This document shows, in pieces, positions 1 to 7,745 of a stretch of DNA of 64,000 nt. The stretch is from NCBI RefSeq assembly GCF_004217145.1, contig NZ_SHKR01000018.1, positions 62,001-126,000 on the forward strand, read 5' to 3'. Every line of letters begins with the position of its first letter. The first letter of the stretch is position 1. Source of the DNA: Kribbella rubisoli. GTDB taxonomy: Bacteria; Actinomycetota; Actinomycetes; Propionibacteriales; Kribbellaceae. The notes below the pieces were generated by a model. The model was not told the origin of the DNA, made no database searches, and was given only the letters and a program-made list of their open reading frames with translations. A program made the position numbers and the translations under genes.

Positions 1-1297
1 AGGACGCGGTGAGCACCATCTTGCAGACCACGTCCCGCTGCGCTGCGGCGGTGGCGTTCGAAGGGACGGTGTTGACCTTGCCGCCGTACGGGACGAGCAG
101 AATCGACGACTCCGGCCCGTTGTAGTCCGGGTCGGTGAGCCCGTTGTACATCGCGACGATCTGCTCGTCGGTGTAACCCTTCTTCAGGTACGCCGCCTTG
201 TACTTGCCGCGGCTCGGCGTCGCCGTCTCGCCGATCGAGCGCTCCATCGTCAGGTGCAGGAACGGGCCGGCACCCATGTCGATCGTCTGCGGCTCGGCCT
301 GTACGCCGGTCGTGATCGCGGCGTTGAACGCGTTCATCAGCTGTTCGGAGTTCGGCGCGGCGGCGTCGATCTGGGTCGAGAGCAGGAACTGTCCCGCCTT
401 CTTCTGGGTGATCACGAACGGCGCGTAGAGCGTCGCGTACGGCGAGTCCGGCGTGTTGTGCTGTTCGAAGAACGTGAACCAGTTCCGCATCGTGCGGACG
501 AAGTCGGCCTGGGTGGTCTTCGACCAGTCGTACACCAGCACCGTGGAGCGCAGCGCAGCCGGTGCCTTGGGCAACGATTCCTCCGGCGTCCGGCCGGTCG
601 AGCCGCTGCTGCGGAGCAGGTACCGGACCACGACGCCGAAGTTTCCGCCGCCACCGGTGTGCGCCCACCACAGGTCGCGGTGCTCGTTGTCACGGGTCGC
701 GACCACGGTGCGGGCCCGGCCGCGGGCGTCGACGACCACGACCTCCATGCCGTACAGGTGGTCGACGACCGAGCCGTACTTGCGCGAGAGCGGACCGTAC
801 CTGCCACCGGCGAAGTGGCCGCCGACGCCGACGCCGAGGCAGCCGCCGGCCGGCACGGTCAGGCCCCAGCCGAAGAACAGCTCCTTGTAGAGGTTCTCCA
901 GGATCGCGCCGGAGCCGACCGAGAAGGCCCGGTACTGCGGATCCCAGGTGATGTCGTTGTTCGTCGACATGTCCAGCACGACCTCGATGTCGCTGCTGTC
1001 CACGAAGTCCTCGAAGCAGTGCCCACCACCGCGAACCGCGATCCGCTTGCCGCTGCGGACGGCCTCCTGTACGGCGGCGACTGCGTCCTGCGGAGACCGG
1101 ATCACCCGGATGTAGTCGGGTGTGCCGACGAAACGCCGGTTCTGCCCGCGGGAGACAAGATCCTGATAGCGGGCGTCACCCGGACCGATCTTGACACCGA
1201 TGGGCGCCGACGGGGCGGCAGACGCAGTACCTGGAACGGCGAGAGCCGCACCCGCAACTGCAGTCCCGGCCAGAAGACCACGACGACTGACTGGCAT
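1..1297 (-). CDS. FAD-binding oxidoreductase, BBE-like, Tat-exported (3' end outside window)
   Basis: Secreted flavin oxidase of the berberine-bridge/PCMH family; the C-terminus lies beyond base 1. I translated it from ATG at 1297, preceded by GGGAGG six bases upstream. The N-terminus is a Tat signal (VSRRGLLAG followed by an Ala-rich segment ending in TASAA). The FAD domain shows VRGGGHCFEDF, whose His is the usual 8-alpha-histidyl FAD site, and later GGCLGVGVGGHFAGG, whose Cys sits where bicovalent enzymes attach FAD a second time. The family oxidises sugars, alkaloids or other alcohols with O2; the substrate cannot be read from sequence. A second, separate family member lies at 3700-5268. 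Confidence 0.85.
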   Translation of the reverse strand, partial: MPVSRRGLLAGTAVAGAALAVPGTASAAPSAPIGVKIGPGDARYQDLVSRGQNRRFVGTPDYIRVIRSPQDAVAAVQEAVRSGKRIAVRGGGHCFEDFVDSSDIEVVLDMSTNNDITWDPQYRAFSVGSGAILENLYKELFFGWGLTVPAGGCLGVGVGGHFAGGRYGPLSRKYGSVVDHLYGMEVVVVDARGRARTVVATRDNEHRDLWWAHTGGGGNFGVVVRYLLRSSGSTGRTPEESLPKAPAALRSTVLVYDWSKTTQADFVRTMRNWFTFFEQHNTPDSPYATLYAPFVITQKKAGQFLLSTQIDAAAPNSEQLMNAFNAAITTGVQAEPQTIDMGAGPFLHLTMERSIGETATPSRGKYKAAYLKKGYTDEQIVAMYNGLTDPDYNGPESSILLVPYGGKVNTVPSNATAAAQRDVVCKMVLTAS

Positions 1298-1385
1298 TGA
1301 TTCCCTCCCGAGAGTTCGAATACGTCGACCCTAGGAAGGCGGGCAGTGCCCGCACATCAACCATCTGGTGGAGTGCAGGGATCCC

Positions 1386-2093
1386 CTATCCGGCGTACAA
1401 CCGCTCCAACGGCGCGCCGAGCAGTACGCCGGCCAATGCGCCGACCAGCATGAACGGCCCGAACGGAACCATCTGCTTGCGCGTCATCACCCGCGCGGCG
1501 ATCAGCACGATGCCGACGAGCGCGCCGAGGAAGAACCCGCCGTACAAACCGGACGCGAACTGCCCCCAGCCCAGCCAGCCGAGTGCCAAGCCGAGCAGCC
1601 CGGACAGGCGTACGTCGCCGAACCCGACGCCGCGCGGGAACGCGAACCAGAGCACATAGAACACCGCGAACCCGATCGCCCCGGCGATCACTGCCCGGCG
1701 CAACGATCCCCACTCCCCCGTCGCGACCGCGGCCGCCAGCAAACCGGCCGCGACGACGACGTACGTCGGCCAGATGATCACCGAGGGCAGGAACCGCGTC
1801 CGCGCATCGATGTACCCGAGCACCGCGCCGGCCACCGCGAGCGCCAGCCACGCGGGCAGCACAGCATCCAGCCCGAGCATCCAGCCCAGCAGCCCCCCGG
1901 CCACGGCCGCGAGCCCGCCGCACCAGTACGCCGCTCGCCGGCCGGCCACCGACGCATACAGAACCTTGGTCTCGCCCTCCTCCAGCACCGGCTCGGGGAT
2001 GTTGCGCATCAGCCAGGGGCCGAGGACAGCCGCGGCAGAACCGCAGAGGACCACACCGATCCCCGCGGCGAGCACTGCGTTGTCAGCCGGCAC
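1386..2093 (-). CDS. Prepilin peptidase (A24 family), short form
   Basis: Integral membrane aspartic peptidase that would cleave type IV pilin-like or Tad/Flp prepilin leaders. The two catalytic Asp regions are visible: GYIDARTRFLP and the FGDVRL (GxGD-type) motif. There are about six to seven hydrophobic segments and the length is about 235 residues. The N-terminal methylase/zinc region of full PilD enzymes is absent, as is common in actinobacteria. I chose GTG at 2093 because the upstream open frame is not hydrophobic and overlaps the divergent gene at 2203. No pilin genes are in the window, so its partners lie elsewhere. Confidence 0.8.
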   Translation of the reverse strand: MPADNAVLAAGIGVVLCGSAAAVLGPWLMRNIPEPVLEEGETKVLYASVAGRRAAYWCGGLAAVAGGLLGWMLGLDAVLPAWLALAVAGAVLGYIDARTRFLPSVIIWPTYVVVAAGLLAAAVATGEWGSLRRAVIAGAIGFAVFYVLWFAFPRGVGFGDVRLSGLLGLALGWLGWGQFASGLYGGFFLGALVGIVLIAARVMTRKQMVPFGPFMLVGALAGVLLGAPLERLYAG

Positions 2094-2202
2094 GATCCAG
2101 GAGCCTAGACGATCCTGTGGCCGATCCGTGGCCCGACTTCGCAAGCCCTGTGGACAAGAGTGTGGGACTGTGATCGAAAGGTCATTTCGGGAAGGACTGA
2201 CG

Positions 2203-2655
2203 ATGAACGCCGTGGACAAGGGCCAGGTCAAGGACGCGCTGCTGCGGCAGGTCGAGGCCGACCTGCAGGCGGCCCGGGGCGACGTGGCCCGGAAGGATTC
2301 GGCCGCGATGCTCGACCAGGACTCGTCGTTCTCGGTCGACGACCAGTCGCAAGCCTCCGAGGCCGGTGATCTCGGTCGGCTGCTCGAGGGCCGGGAGCAG
2401 CGGCAGGCGGGCATCCGCGCCCAGATCGAGAAGCTCGACTTCGGGCCCCGCAGCGAGGTCGGGCCGGGCGCGATCATCGGGTTCGACGGCGACCGGTACG
2501 TCGTCGGCGTGGTCGCGGCCGCGTTCGAATGCGACGGCGCGACGTACGAAGGGATCGCGGCCGACGCCCCGATCTACGCGGCTCTCGAGGGCCTGCACGC
2601 CGGCGACAGGTTCAGCTTCGCCGGCCACGACCACCGGATCGACTTCGTCAGCTGA
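2203..2655 (+). CDS. GreA/GreB-like small protein
   Basis: 150-residue soluble protein with the outline of a Gre transcript-cleavage factor: an N-terminal helical, charged region (1-80, with acidic DQDSSFSVDDQSQ at its middle) followed by a compact beta C-terminal part (85-150, VGPGAIIGFDG ... GLHAGDRFSF) like the FKBP-like Gre domain that docks on the RNA polymerase secondary channel. The start at ATG 2203 follows GGAAGGA. It is transcribed divergently from the prepilin peptidase. It is shorter and more divergent than housekeeping GreA, so it may be a Gre-like regulator rather than a true elongation factor. Family assignment is inferred from pattern only. Confidence 0.55.
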   Translation: MNAVDKGQVKDALLRQVEADLQAARGDVARKDSAAMLDQDSSFSVDDQSQASEAGDLGRLLEGREQRQAGIRAQIEKLDFGPRSEVGPGAIIGFDGDRYVVGVVAAAFECDGATYEGIAADAPIYAALEGLHAGDRFSFAGHDHRIDFVS

Positions 2656-3685
2656 GGCGGGACCGGCGTACCAGCACGCGGGCGATCACGGCCGCGCCGA
2701 CGCCGATCAGGAGCAGGCCACCGAAGAGCACGCCGACCGTGCTCCAGAACCCGTCGTTCGTCGTGACGACCTCGACCCGCTGGTACTCCGCGTCCGTCGC
2801 GGACGGCGCGAACGTGAAGTCGTCGGTGATCCGGCCCGGCTCGCTGTACGTCGCCGTGTACGCCGTCAAGAAGTTGGCCGGCGTCGTCAGCGCAGCGTCC
2901 TCGACCCGGCCGGCGAACAGCAGTTCAGGCTTCACCGACGCGTCCGGAAGCTTCGTCGCGTCGACCCGGTGCTCGGCCGCGACGTACACCGTGACCGTCT
3001 GGGAGGTCGTCGCGCCCTTGCTCAGGCGCATCGGGTAGACGATCCGCTGTGATGCGAACGTGAGTCGCAGCGGCGGCGTCGCCCCGCTCAGGCTCTCGCC
3101 GTCCCGCTTCGGCGCGAGCTTCACCGCCACGATCTCCCACTTCTCCGTCAGGTACGGCGTGAGGTTGGCGGCCAGCGTCGCCGGTACGACGTACCCGTTC
3201 GTGCGCAGCCAGTCCGTCACCGCAGTACCGGTCGAGCCGGTGAGCCGCGCGACCGCGAACGGGCCGAGGACCATCTGCTGGCGGACGTTGACCCCCGAAC
3301 CGGGCGCCGCCTCGCCGGCCAGACCACGGGAGTTGCGCATGATCCCGAGGTCGCGGAACGGCCAGTACGTCTTCTTGTAGACGATCTTCGGCCGCGTCAG
3401 CCGGTCGAGCCGGTAGAACAGCTGGTCGTCGCCGAGCTCGACCTTCGCGGCCGCCGGGACCGGCATGATCCAGGCAGCCTTCTTCGAGATGCCGTTGATC
3501 GCCATCGAGAGCGTGATCTTCTCGGTGCCGCCGTCATGCTGGACCAGGGCGTTCTCGCCGTACGCGCGGGCTCGCGACTGCGCGTCCGGCAGGTAGCCGC
3601 CGCACGCGCACGCCCAGGCAGGCGTCACCCCGGCCGCAATGAACCCGACTGCCAGCACACCTGCCACAACCCGCCAAAGCTTCAC
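2648..3685 (-). CDS. DUF2330 membrane-anchored exported protein
   Basis: 345-residue protein with a signal peptide ending in WACACGGY (the Ala-Cys-Ala-Cys-Gly-Gly start typical of DUF2330 proteins), a large extracytoplasmic part, and one C-terminal TM helix (VGVLFGGLLLIGVGAAVIARVL) followed by RRSR. Function of the family is unknown. GTG at 3685 is the only start that gives an intact signal peptide; no strong ribosome site precedes it, and it lies 14 bases after the FAD oxidase stop, so translation is probably coupled. Its 3' end overlaps the convergent Gre-like gene by 8 bases. Confidence 0.75.
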   Translation of the reverse strand: MKLWRVVAGVLAVGFIAAGVTPAWACACGGYLPDAQSRARAYGENALVQHDGGTEKITLSMAINGISKKAAWIMPVPAAAKVELGDDQLFYRLDRLTRPKIVYKKTYWPFRDLGIMRNSRGLAGEAAPGSGVNVRQQMVLGPFAVARLTGSTGTAVTDWLRTNGYVVPATLAANLTPYLTEKWEIVAVKLAPKRDGESLSGATPPLRLTFASQRIVYPMRLSKGATTSQTVTVYVAAEHRVDATKLPDASVKPELLFAGRVEDAALTTPANFLTAYTATYSEPGRITDDFTFAPSATDAEYQRVEVVTTNDGFWSTVGVLFGGLLLIGVGAAVIARVLVRRSRLS

Positions 3686-3699
3686 CGGCGGAACATTAG

Positions 3700-5268
3700 C
3701 TAGGCAAGGGTGTACGGCGTGTGGAAGAAGTTGGACGGGTCGTATTTCTTCTTCGCCGCCTGCAGCTTGGCCGAGCTGCCGCCGTAGTACGAACTCACTG
3801 CGCGGCCGGCCTCGAGGTAGTTGACGTAGGCACCGGCCGAGACCGCCCGGACGGCGCGATGGCCGTTCGCGATGAAGGTCTTCGCGGTCGTGCCCTGCGC
3901 GGAGGAGTACCACTGGATCACGCCCAGCGCGCTGCGCCACGGCCACGACGCCCCGCCGGCCGGCTGCTTCGAGGCCTGTCCACCGAGCGGGTCCAGGATC
4001 GCCGACGCCGGCGTCTTGGCCCGCGCGGCCGCCTTCACAGCACCGAGCAGCGCGGTGATCGTCGCCGCGTCCATCGCACCCTTCAGTACGTCGGAACCCG
4101 CGAGGAAGCCCTGCCGCGGACTCGTCGTCCCGCCGCCGAGGTACTTCACCGCCTCCATATGCGACTTGACGCTGATGGTCCGCGCCGAGGCCTTCGCGCC
4201 GACGAACGACTCCAGTTGCGCGGCCGCCGCGTTCGCGTTGCCGGTGGTGGAGACGCCGAGCACGTGGATCGACAGCGTTCCGTTGCTCTGGGCATCGATA
4301 TGCAGATTGCCCCACGCAGTCGTCGGCGCGGTCTGGGCGAACTTCTGCCAGCCACGGACGACTGCCGCCGCCTGCGACTCGGGCCAGGTCAGCCGGAAGA
4401 ACCCGAGGGTGGGCGCCGGAATCGTCGAGAACCGGAACGACGTCACCACGCCGAGGTTGCCGCCGCCGCTGCCGCGCAATGCCCAGAACAGGTCCGGCTC
4501 GACGGTCGCGCTGACGTTGTGCGACTTCCCGTCCGCGGTGAACACGCCCATCGACACGACCCGGTCACAGGTCAGCCCGTACGTACGGGTGTGGATCCCC
4601 ATCCCGCCGCCGAGCGTGAGGCCGGCGACGCCGACGGTCGGGCAGGTGCCGGTCGGCAGCGAGCGCCCGTACCGGTCGAGGAACGCGTGGACGTCGTACA
4701 GCCGGGCTCCGGCGCCGACGGTGAGGATGCCGTTCGAGTAGCTCATGCCCCGGATCGCGCCGACGTCGAGCTGCAGGCCGTTGGCGATCGTGGACGCGCC
4801 GACGTACGAGTGACCGCCGCTCTTCGGCACGAGCACGAGCTTGTTGCCGCGCGCGAAGTTGATCGCCTTCTGTACGTCGGCGGCGTTCGCGGCCTTGACG
4901 ACGGCGGTCGGGTGGACGCTGTCCCAGCGCGGGTTGAACAGCTGGTGCGCGGCGGCGTACCCGGCGGTCGAGGACAGGTAGAGCTTGCCCGTCAGCGATC
5001 GGGAGAAGGTGTTCCAGTTCGGCGCGGTCGAGGTCAGCGTCGGGGCCGACGTACTGGGGTTGCTGCTCGGCGTCGTGGTGGTCGGCACGGCCGTGCTGCT
5101 CGGAGCTGTGGTGGTCGGAGCAGAGGTGCTGGGTGCGGACGCCGTGGGTGTGTCGGACGGGCTCGTCGTACCGCCCGCGTTGTCCTTGGAGTCCCCGCAT
5201 CCGGTCAGTCCGACGACGGCTGCGGCGCTGCCGGCCTTCAGTACGGTACGGCGGTCAAGCAGGCTCAC
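3700..5268 (-). CDS. FAD-binding oxidoreductase, BBE-like Tat lipoprotein
   Basis: 522-residue secreted flavoenzyme. The N-terminus has a Tat motif (DRRTVLKAG) and a lipobox (GLTGC), then a long Ser/Thr/Pro linker (about 20-75) that would hold the enzyme away from the membrane. The FAD domain has KSGGHSYVG (His-FAD) and GTCPTVGVAGLTLGGG (Cys for the second covalent bond); the C-terminal BBE domain ends with KKKYDPSNFFHTPYTL. Start: GTG 5268 has GAGGAG ten bases upstream; another GTG at 5286 is possible. It overlaps the end of aroE by 14 bases and so is the tail of the aroE operon. Substrate unknown. Confidence 0.85.
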   Translation of the reverse strand: MSLLDRRTVLKAGSAAAVVGLTGCGDSKDNAGGTTSPSDTPTASAPSTSAPTTTAPSSTAVPTTTTPSSNPSTSAPTLTSTAPNWNTFSRSLTGKLYLSSTAGYAAAHQLFNPRWDSVHPTAVVKAANAADVQKAINFARGNKLVLVPKSGGHSYVGASTIANGLQLDVGAIRGMSYSNGILTVGAGARLYDVHAFLDRYGRSLPTGTCPTVGVAGLTLGGGMGIHTRTYGLTCDRVVSMGVFTADGKSHNVSATVEPDLFWALRGSGGGNLGVVTSFRFSTIPAPTLGFFRLTWPESQAAAVVRGWQKFAQTAPTTAWGNLHIDAQSNGTLSIHVLGVSTTGNANAAAAQLESFVGAKASARTISVKSHMEAVKYLGGGTTSPRQGFLAGSDVLKGAMDAATITALLGAVKAAARAKTPASAILDPLGGQASKQPAGGASWPWRSALGVIQWYSSAQGTTAKTFIANGHRAVRAVSAGAYVNYLEAGRAVSSYYGGSSAKLQAAKKKYDPSNFFHTPYTLA

Positions 5269-6079
5269 GATCCCCCAACTCCTCACGCGCGGCCGACCTC
5301 ATGGCCGCCAGAGGAGCCGGCGACCTACCCGTCATCATCTCCACCTGGAGGGTCGCCTGATGCACGAGTAGATCAAGTCCGTTCAACAGCTCGGTACCGA
5401 TCCGGTGCGCCGCGATCGCGAGCTTGGTCGGCCAGGGGTGGTACGCCACGTCGAACACCACCGGCGCCACCGCGGCGAAGTGCTCGGCCCACGGATCGAC
5501 CGCGCCGCCCGGCAGGGTCGACACGCACAGGTCGAAGCCGCCGATCTGCTCCACCTGCGAGAAGTCCGCCACCGACGTCCGGAGTCCGAGCTCCGCGGCA
5601 AGATCCAGCAACCGCTCGGCCTTCGCAATCTCCCGGACGACGACGGTCACCTCGGTGACCTTCATGCCGCGCAAGGCCGCCAGGGTGGACGCGGCCGTCG
5701 CACCGCCACCGACCACGACGGCGGTCTCGGCAGCCGTAATGCCCTGCTCGGCGAACGCGTTGACCAGTCCGGGCACGTCGGTGTTGTGGGCCGACCGCGA
5801 TCCGTCGGGCTCGAACAGCATCGTGTTCGCCGCGCCGATCAGCTCCGCGACCGGATCGACCGTGTCGACGAGGTCGAGTGCGATGCGCTTCAACGGCATC
5901 GTCAGCGACAGCCCACGGACGTCCTCACCGAGCGAGGCCACGAACGCGGGAAGCTCGTCCTCGAGCACCTCGAACGCGTCGTACCGCCAGTCCAGTCCGA
6001 GCTCGGCGTAGGCGGCCCGATGCATCGCCGGTGACAGCGAATGCGCGATCGGCGAACCGAGCACAGCGCATCGGGTCAA
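5255..6079 (-). CDS. aroE: Shikimate dehydrogenase
   Basis: NADP-dependent reduction of 3-dehydroshikimate to shikimate in the chorismate pathway, cytoplasmic. The 274-residue sequence is the normal length. Visible landmarks: SLSPAMH (shikimate Ser binding), TMPLK (catalytic Lys), NTD motif, and GGGATAAS nucleotide-binding loop. It starts with TTG at 6079, one base after the mltG stop. Actinobacteria commonly keep alaS-ruvX-mltG-aroE together, and the same order is seen here. Confidence 0.95.
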   Translation of the reverse strand: MTRCAVLGSPIAHSLSPAMHRAAYAELGLDWRYDAFEVLEDELPAFVASLGEDVRGLSLTMPLKRIALDLVDTVDPVAELIGAANTMLFEPDGSRSAHNTDVPGLVNAFAEQGITAAETAVVVGGGATAASTLAALRGMKVTEVTVVVREIAKAERLLDLAAELGLRTSVADFSQVEQIGGFDLCVSTLPGGAVDPWAEHFAAVAPVVFDVAYHPWPTKLAIAAHRIGTELLNGLDLLVHQATLQVEMMTGRSPAPLAAMRSAAREELGDREPA

Positions 6080-6080
6080 C

Positions 6081-7283
6081 TCAGCACTTCCCCGTGTGCG
6101 CCTGACACCAGGTCTGGAGCTTCTTCACGTTGACCTGGTGTTCCGCGAACGTGTCGGCGAAGGCGGTCTCGCCGGTGTCCAGGTTGACCAGCGTGAAGTA
6201 CTTCCAGTTGCCGGGCGTCGGGTTCAGCGCGGCGCTGAGCTCCGCCTTGGTCGGCGAGTTGATCGGCGACGGCGGCAGGCCCTTGTGGTTGTAGGTGTTG
6301 TACTTCGAGGGGTTCTTGCGCTGCTCGGGCGTCGTGTAGACGCCGCCGTCCTTACCGACGACGTAGTGGACCGTCGAGTCCATGCCCAGGTACATGTCGG
6401 CCGCCAGCCGGTTGTAGATCACCCGCGCGACCTTGCCGTAGTCGGCCTGTTTGTTGGTCTCCGCGCCGATGATGCTGGCCACGATCACCGCCTGGTACGG
6501 GTCCAGCTTCTTGCGCTGTGCGGTCTGCACCAGGTTCAGCTCTTTGGCGATCGACGCGTACTTCGCGGTCATCAGCTTGAGCATGACGGTCGCGTTCGCG
6601 TTCTTCGGCACGTCGTACGTCGCCGGGTACAGGAAGCCCTCGGGATTGCCCTGCGCGTACGCCGGCAGGCCGAGCGCCGCCGGGTGGTTGATCGCGGTCG
6701 CAGCCGAGCCGGCCGGCAGCTTGAGCTTGTTCTGCAGGATGACCGCGACGTCGCCCTTGGTCTCACCGGACGGGACGCTGACCCGCATCACCTTGATCGA
6801 CTCGGCCGTGTTCAGCATCAGCGCCAGGGCGGCCTTGGCCGACATGTGTTTGTGCAAGGTGTAGGTCGCGGCCTGGATCTGCAGCGACCGCGCGTCGTCG
6901 CGGGCCGCGCGCTCGAAGGCGCGGGCACTCTTGACGACCTCCTTCTTCTCCAGCGTGTCGGCGATCGAAGAGGTCGACTGCCCCTTGGAGATCTCGACCT
7001 GCACGGTCCCGGTGCCCTGGCCGGTGTAGTCCGGCGCCGAGAACACGCCCTCCAGCGCGTCCTTGCCCTTGCCGAAGCCGACCACGGCTCCGGCCACGAT
7101 CGCACCGACGACGATCAGCGAGACCAGACCGGCGAAGCAGCCGAACGCCCGGCGGCTGCGGGCCCGGCGGCGATTCGCGCGACGCTCGACGCGGGTCTCG
7201 GCCCGCAGGCCGAGGCCGCTACCGAGATCGTCGGCCTGCTCCTCGCCCTCGTTCAGCTCTTGTTCCACCGATGGTCCGTTCAC
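6081..7283 (-). CDS. mltG: Endolytic murein transglycosylase MltG
   Basis: 400-residue bitopic membrane protein of the YceG/MltG family that cuts nascent glycan strands and is thought to set glycan length. A cytoplasmic charged N-terminus (1-46) precedes one TM helix (about 47-70). The catalytic domain shows IIGAETNKQADYGKVARVIYNRL, where the Glu is the catalytic acid, and YNTYNHKGLPPSPINSP near the end. It starts with GTG that overlaps the ruvX stop (GTGA). Confidence 0.95.
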   Translation of the reverse strand: MNGPSVEQELNEGEEQADDLGSGLGLRAETRVERRANRRRARSRRAFGCFAGLVSLIVVGAIVAGAVVGFGKGKDALEGVFSAPDYTGQGTGTVQVEISKGQSTSSIADTLEKKEVVKSARAFERAARDDARSLQIQAATYTLHKHMSAKAALALMLNTAESIKVMRVSVPSGETKGDVAVILQNKLKLPAGSAATAINHPAALGLPAYAQGNPEGFLYPATYDVPKNANATVMLKLMTAKYASIAKELNLVQTAQRKKLDPYQAVIVASIIGAETNKQADYGKVARVIYNRLAADMYLGMDSTVHYVVGKDGGVYTTPEQRKNPSKYNTYNHKGLPPSPINSPTKAELSAALNPTPGNWKYFTLVNLDTGETAFADTFAEHQVNVKKLQTWCQAHTGKC

Positions 7284-7729
7284 AGGGGCCTCCCGGGCGG
7301 GTTACCGGTCTCGCGCTCGAGGTCGAGCGCATGTTGCAGAATCACGACCGCCGCGGCCTGATCGACCACGGCGCGACGCTTGGAGCCCTTCTTTCCCCGC
7401 TCCCGCAGCATCCGTTCGGCGGTGACGGTGGTGAACCGCTCGTCCACCAGCCGCATCGTCGTCCCCTCACGCATCTTGTCCAGCACCTGCGCCGCCGTCT
7501 CCCGGATCTTCACCGCGGCCGGTCCCTCGCCCCCGGACAGGGAGCGCGGCAGCCCGACCACGATCTCGAACGCCTCCAGTTCGGCGGCGAGTGCGGCGAT
7601 CCTATCCAGATCCCCGGGCCCACGGCGGACGGTTTCCACAGGCGTGGCCAGGATTCCGTGCGGATCGCTGCTCGCGACGCCGATCCGGGCATCCCCGATA
7701 TCGAGCGCGATCCGCACGCCTCTTCTCAT
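7280..7729 (-). CDS. ruvX: Holliday junction resolvase-like protein RuvX (YqgF)
   Basis: 149-residue RNase H-fold protein, family YqgF/RuvX, implicated in rRNA 5' processing and in junction resolution. Evidence: IALDIGDARIGVASSD at the N-terminus (first acidic active-site residue), VGLPRSLSGGEG, LVDERFTTVTAE and the final VDQAAAVVILQ. ATG at 7729 lies 16 bases after the alaS stop, with GGGGA upstream. The gene is flanked by alaS and mltG as in other actinobacteria. Confidence 0.93.
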   Translation of the reverse strand: MRRGVRIALDIGDARIGVASSDPHGILATPVETVRRGPGDLDRIAALAAELEAFEIVVGLPRSLSGGEGPAAVKIRETAAQVLDKMREGTTMRLVDERFTTVTAERMLRERGKKGSKRRAVVDQAAAVVILQHALDLERETGNPPGRPL

Positions 7730-7745
7730 CTGTGACGGTCCCCGA

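Noticed and set aside
254..1300. Long plus-strand open frame opposite the first FAD oxidase
   Set aside because: Arg/Asp/Val-rich with no domain; it is the shadow of the minus-strand gene, which has a signal peptide and FAD motifs.
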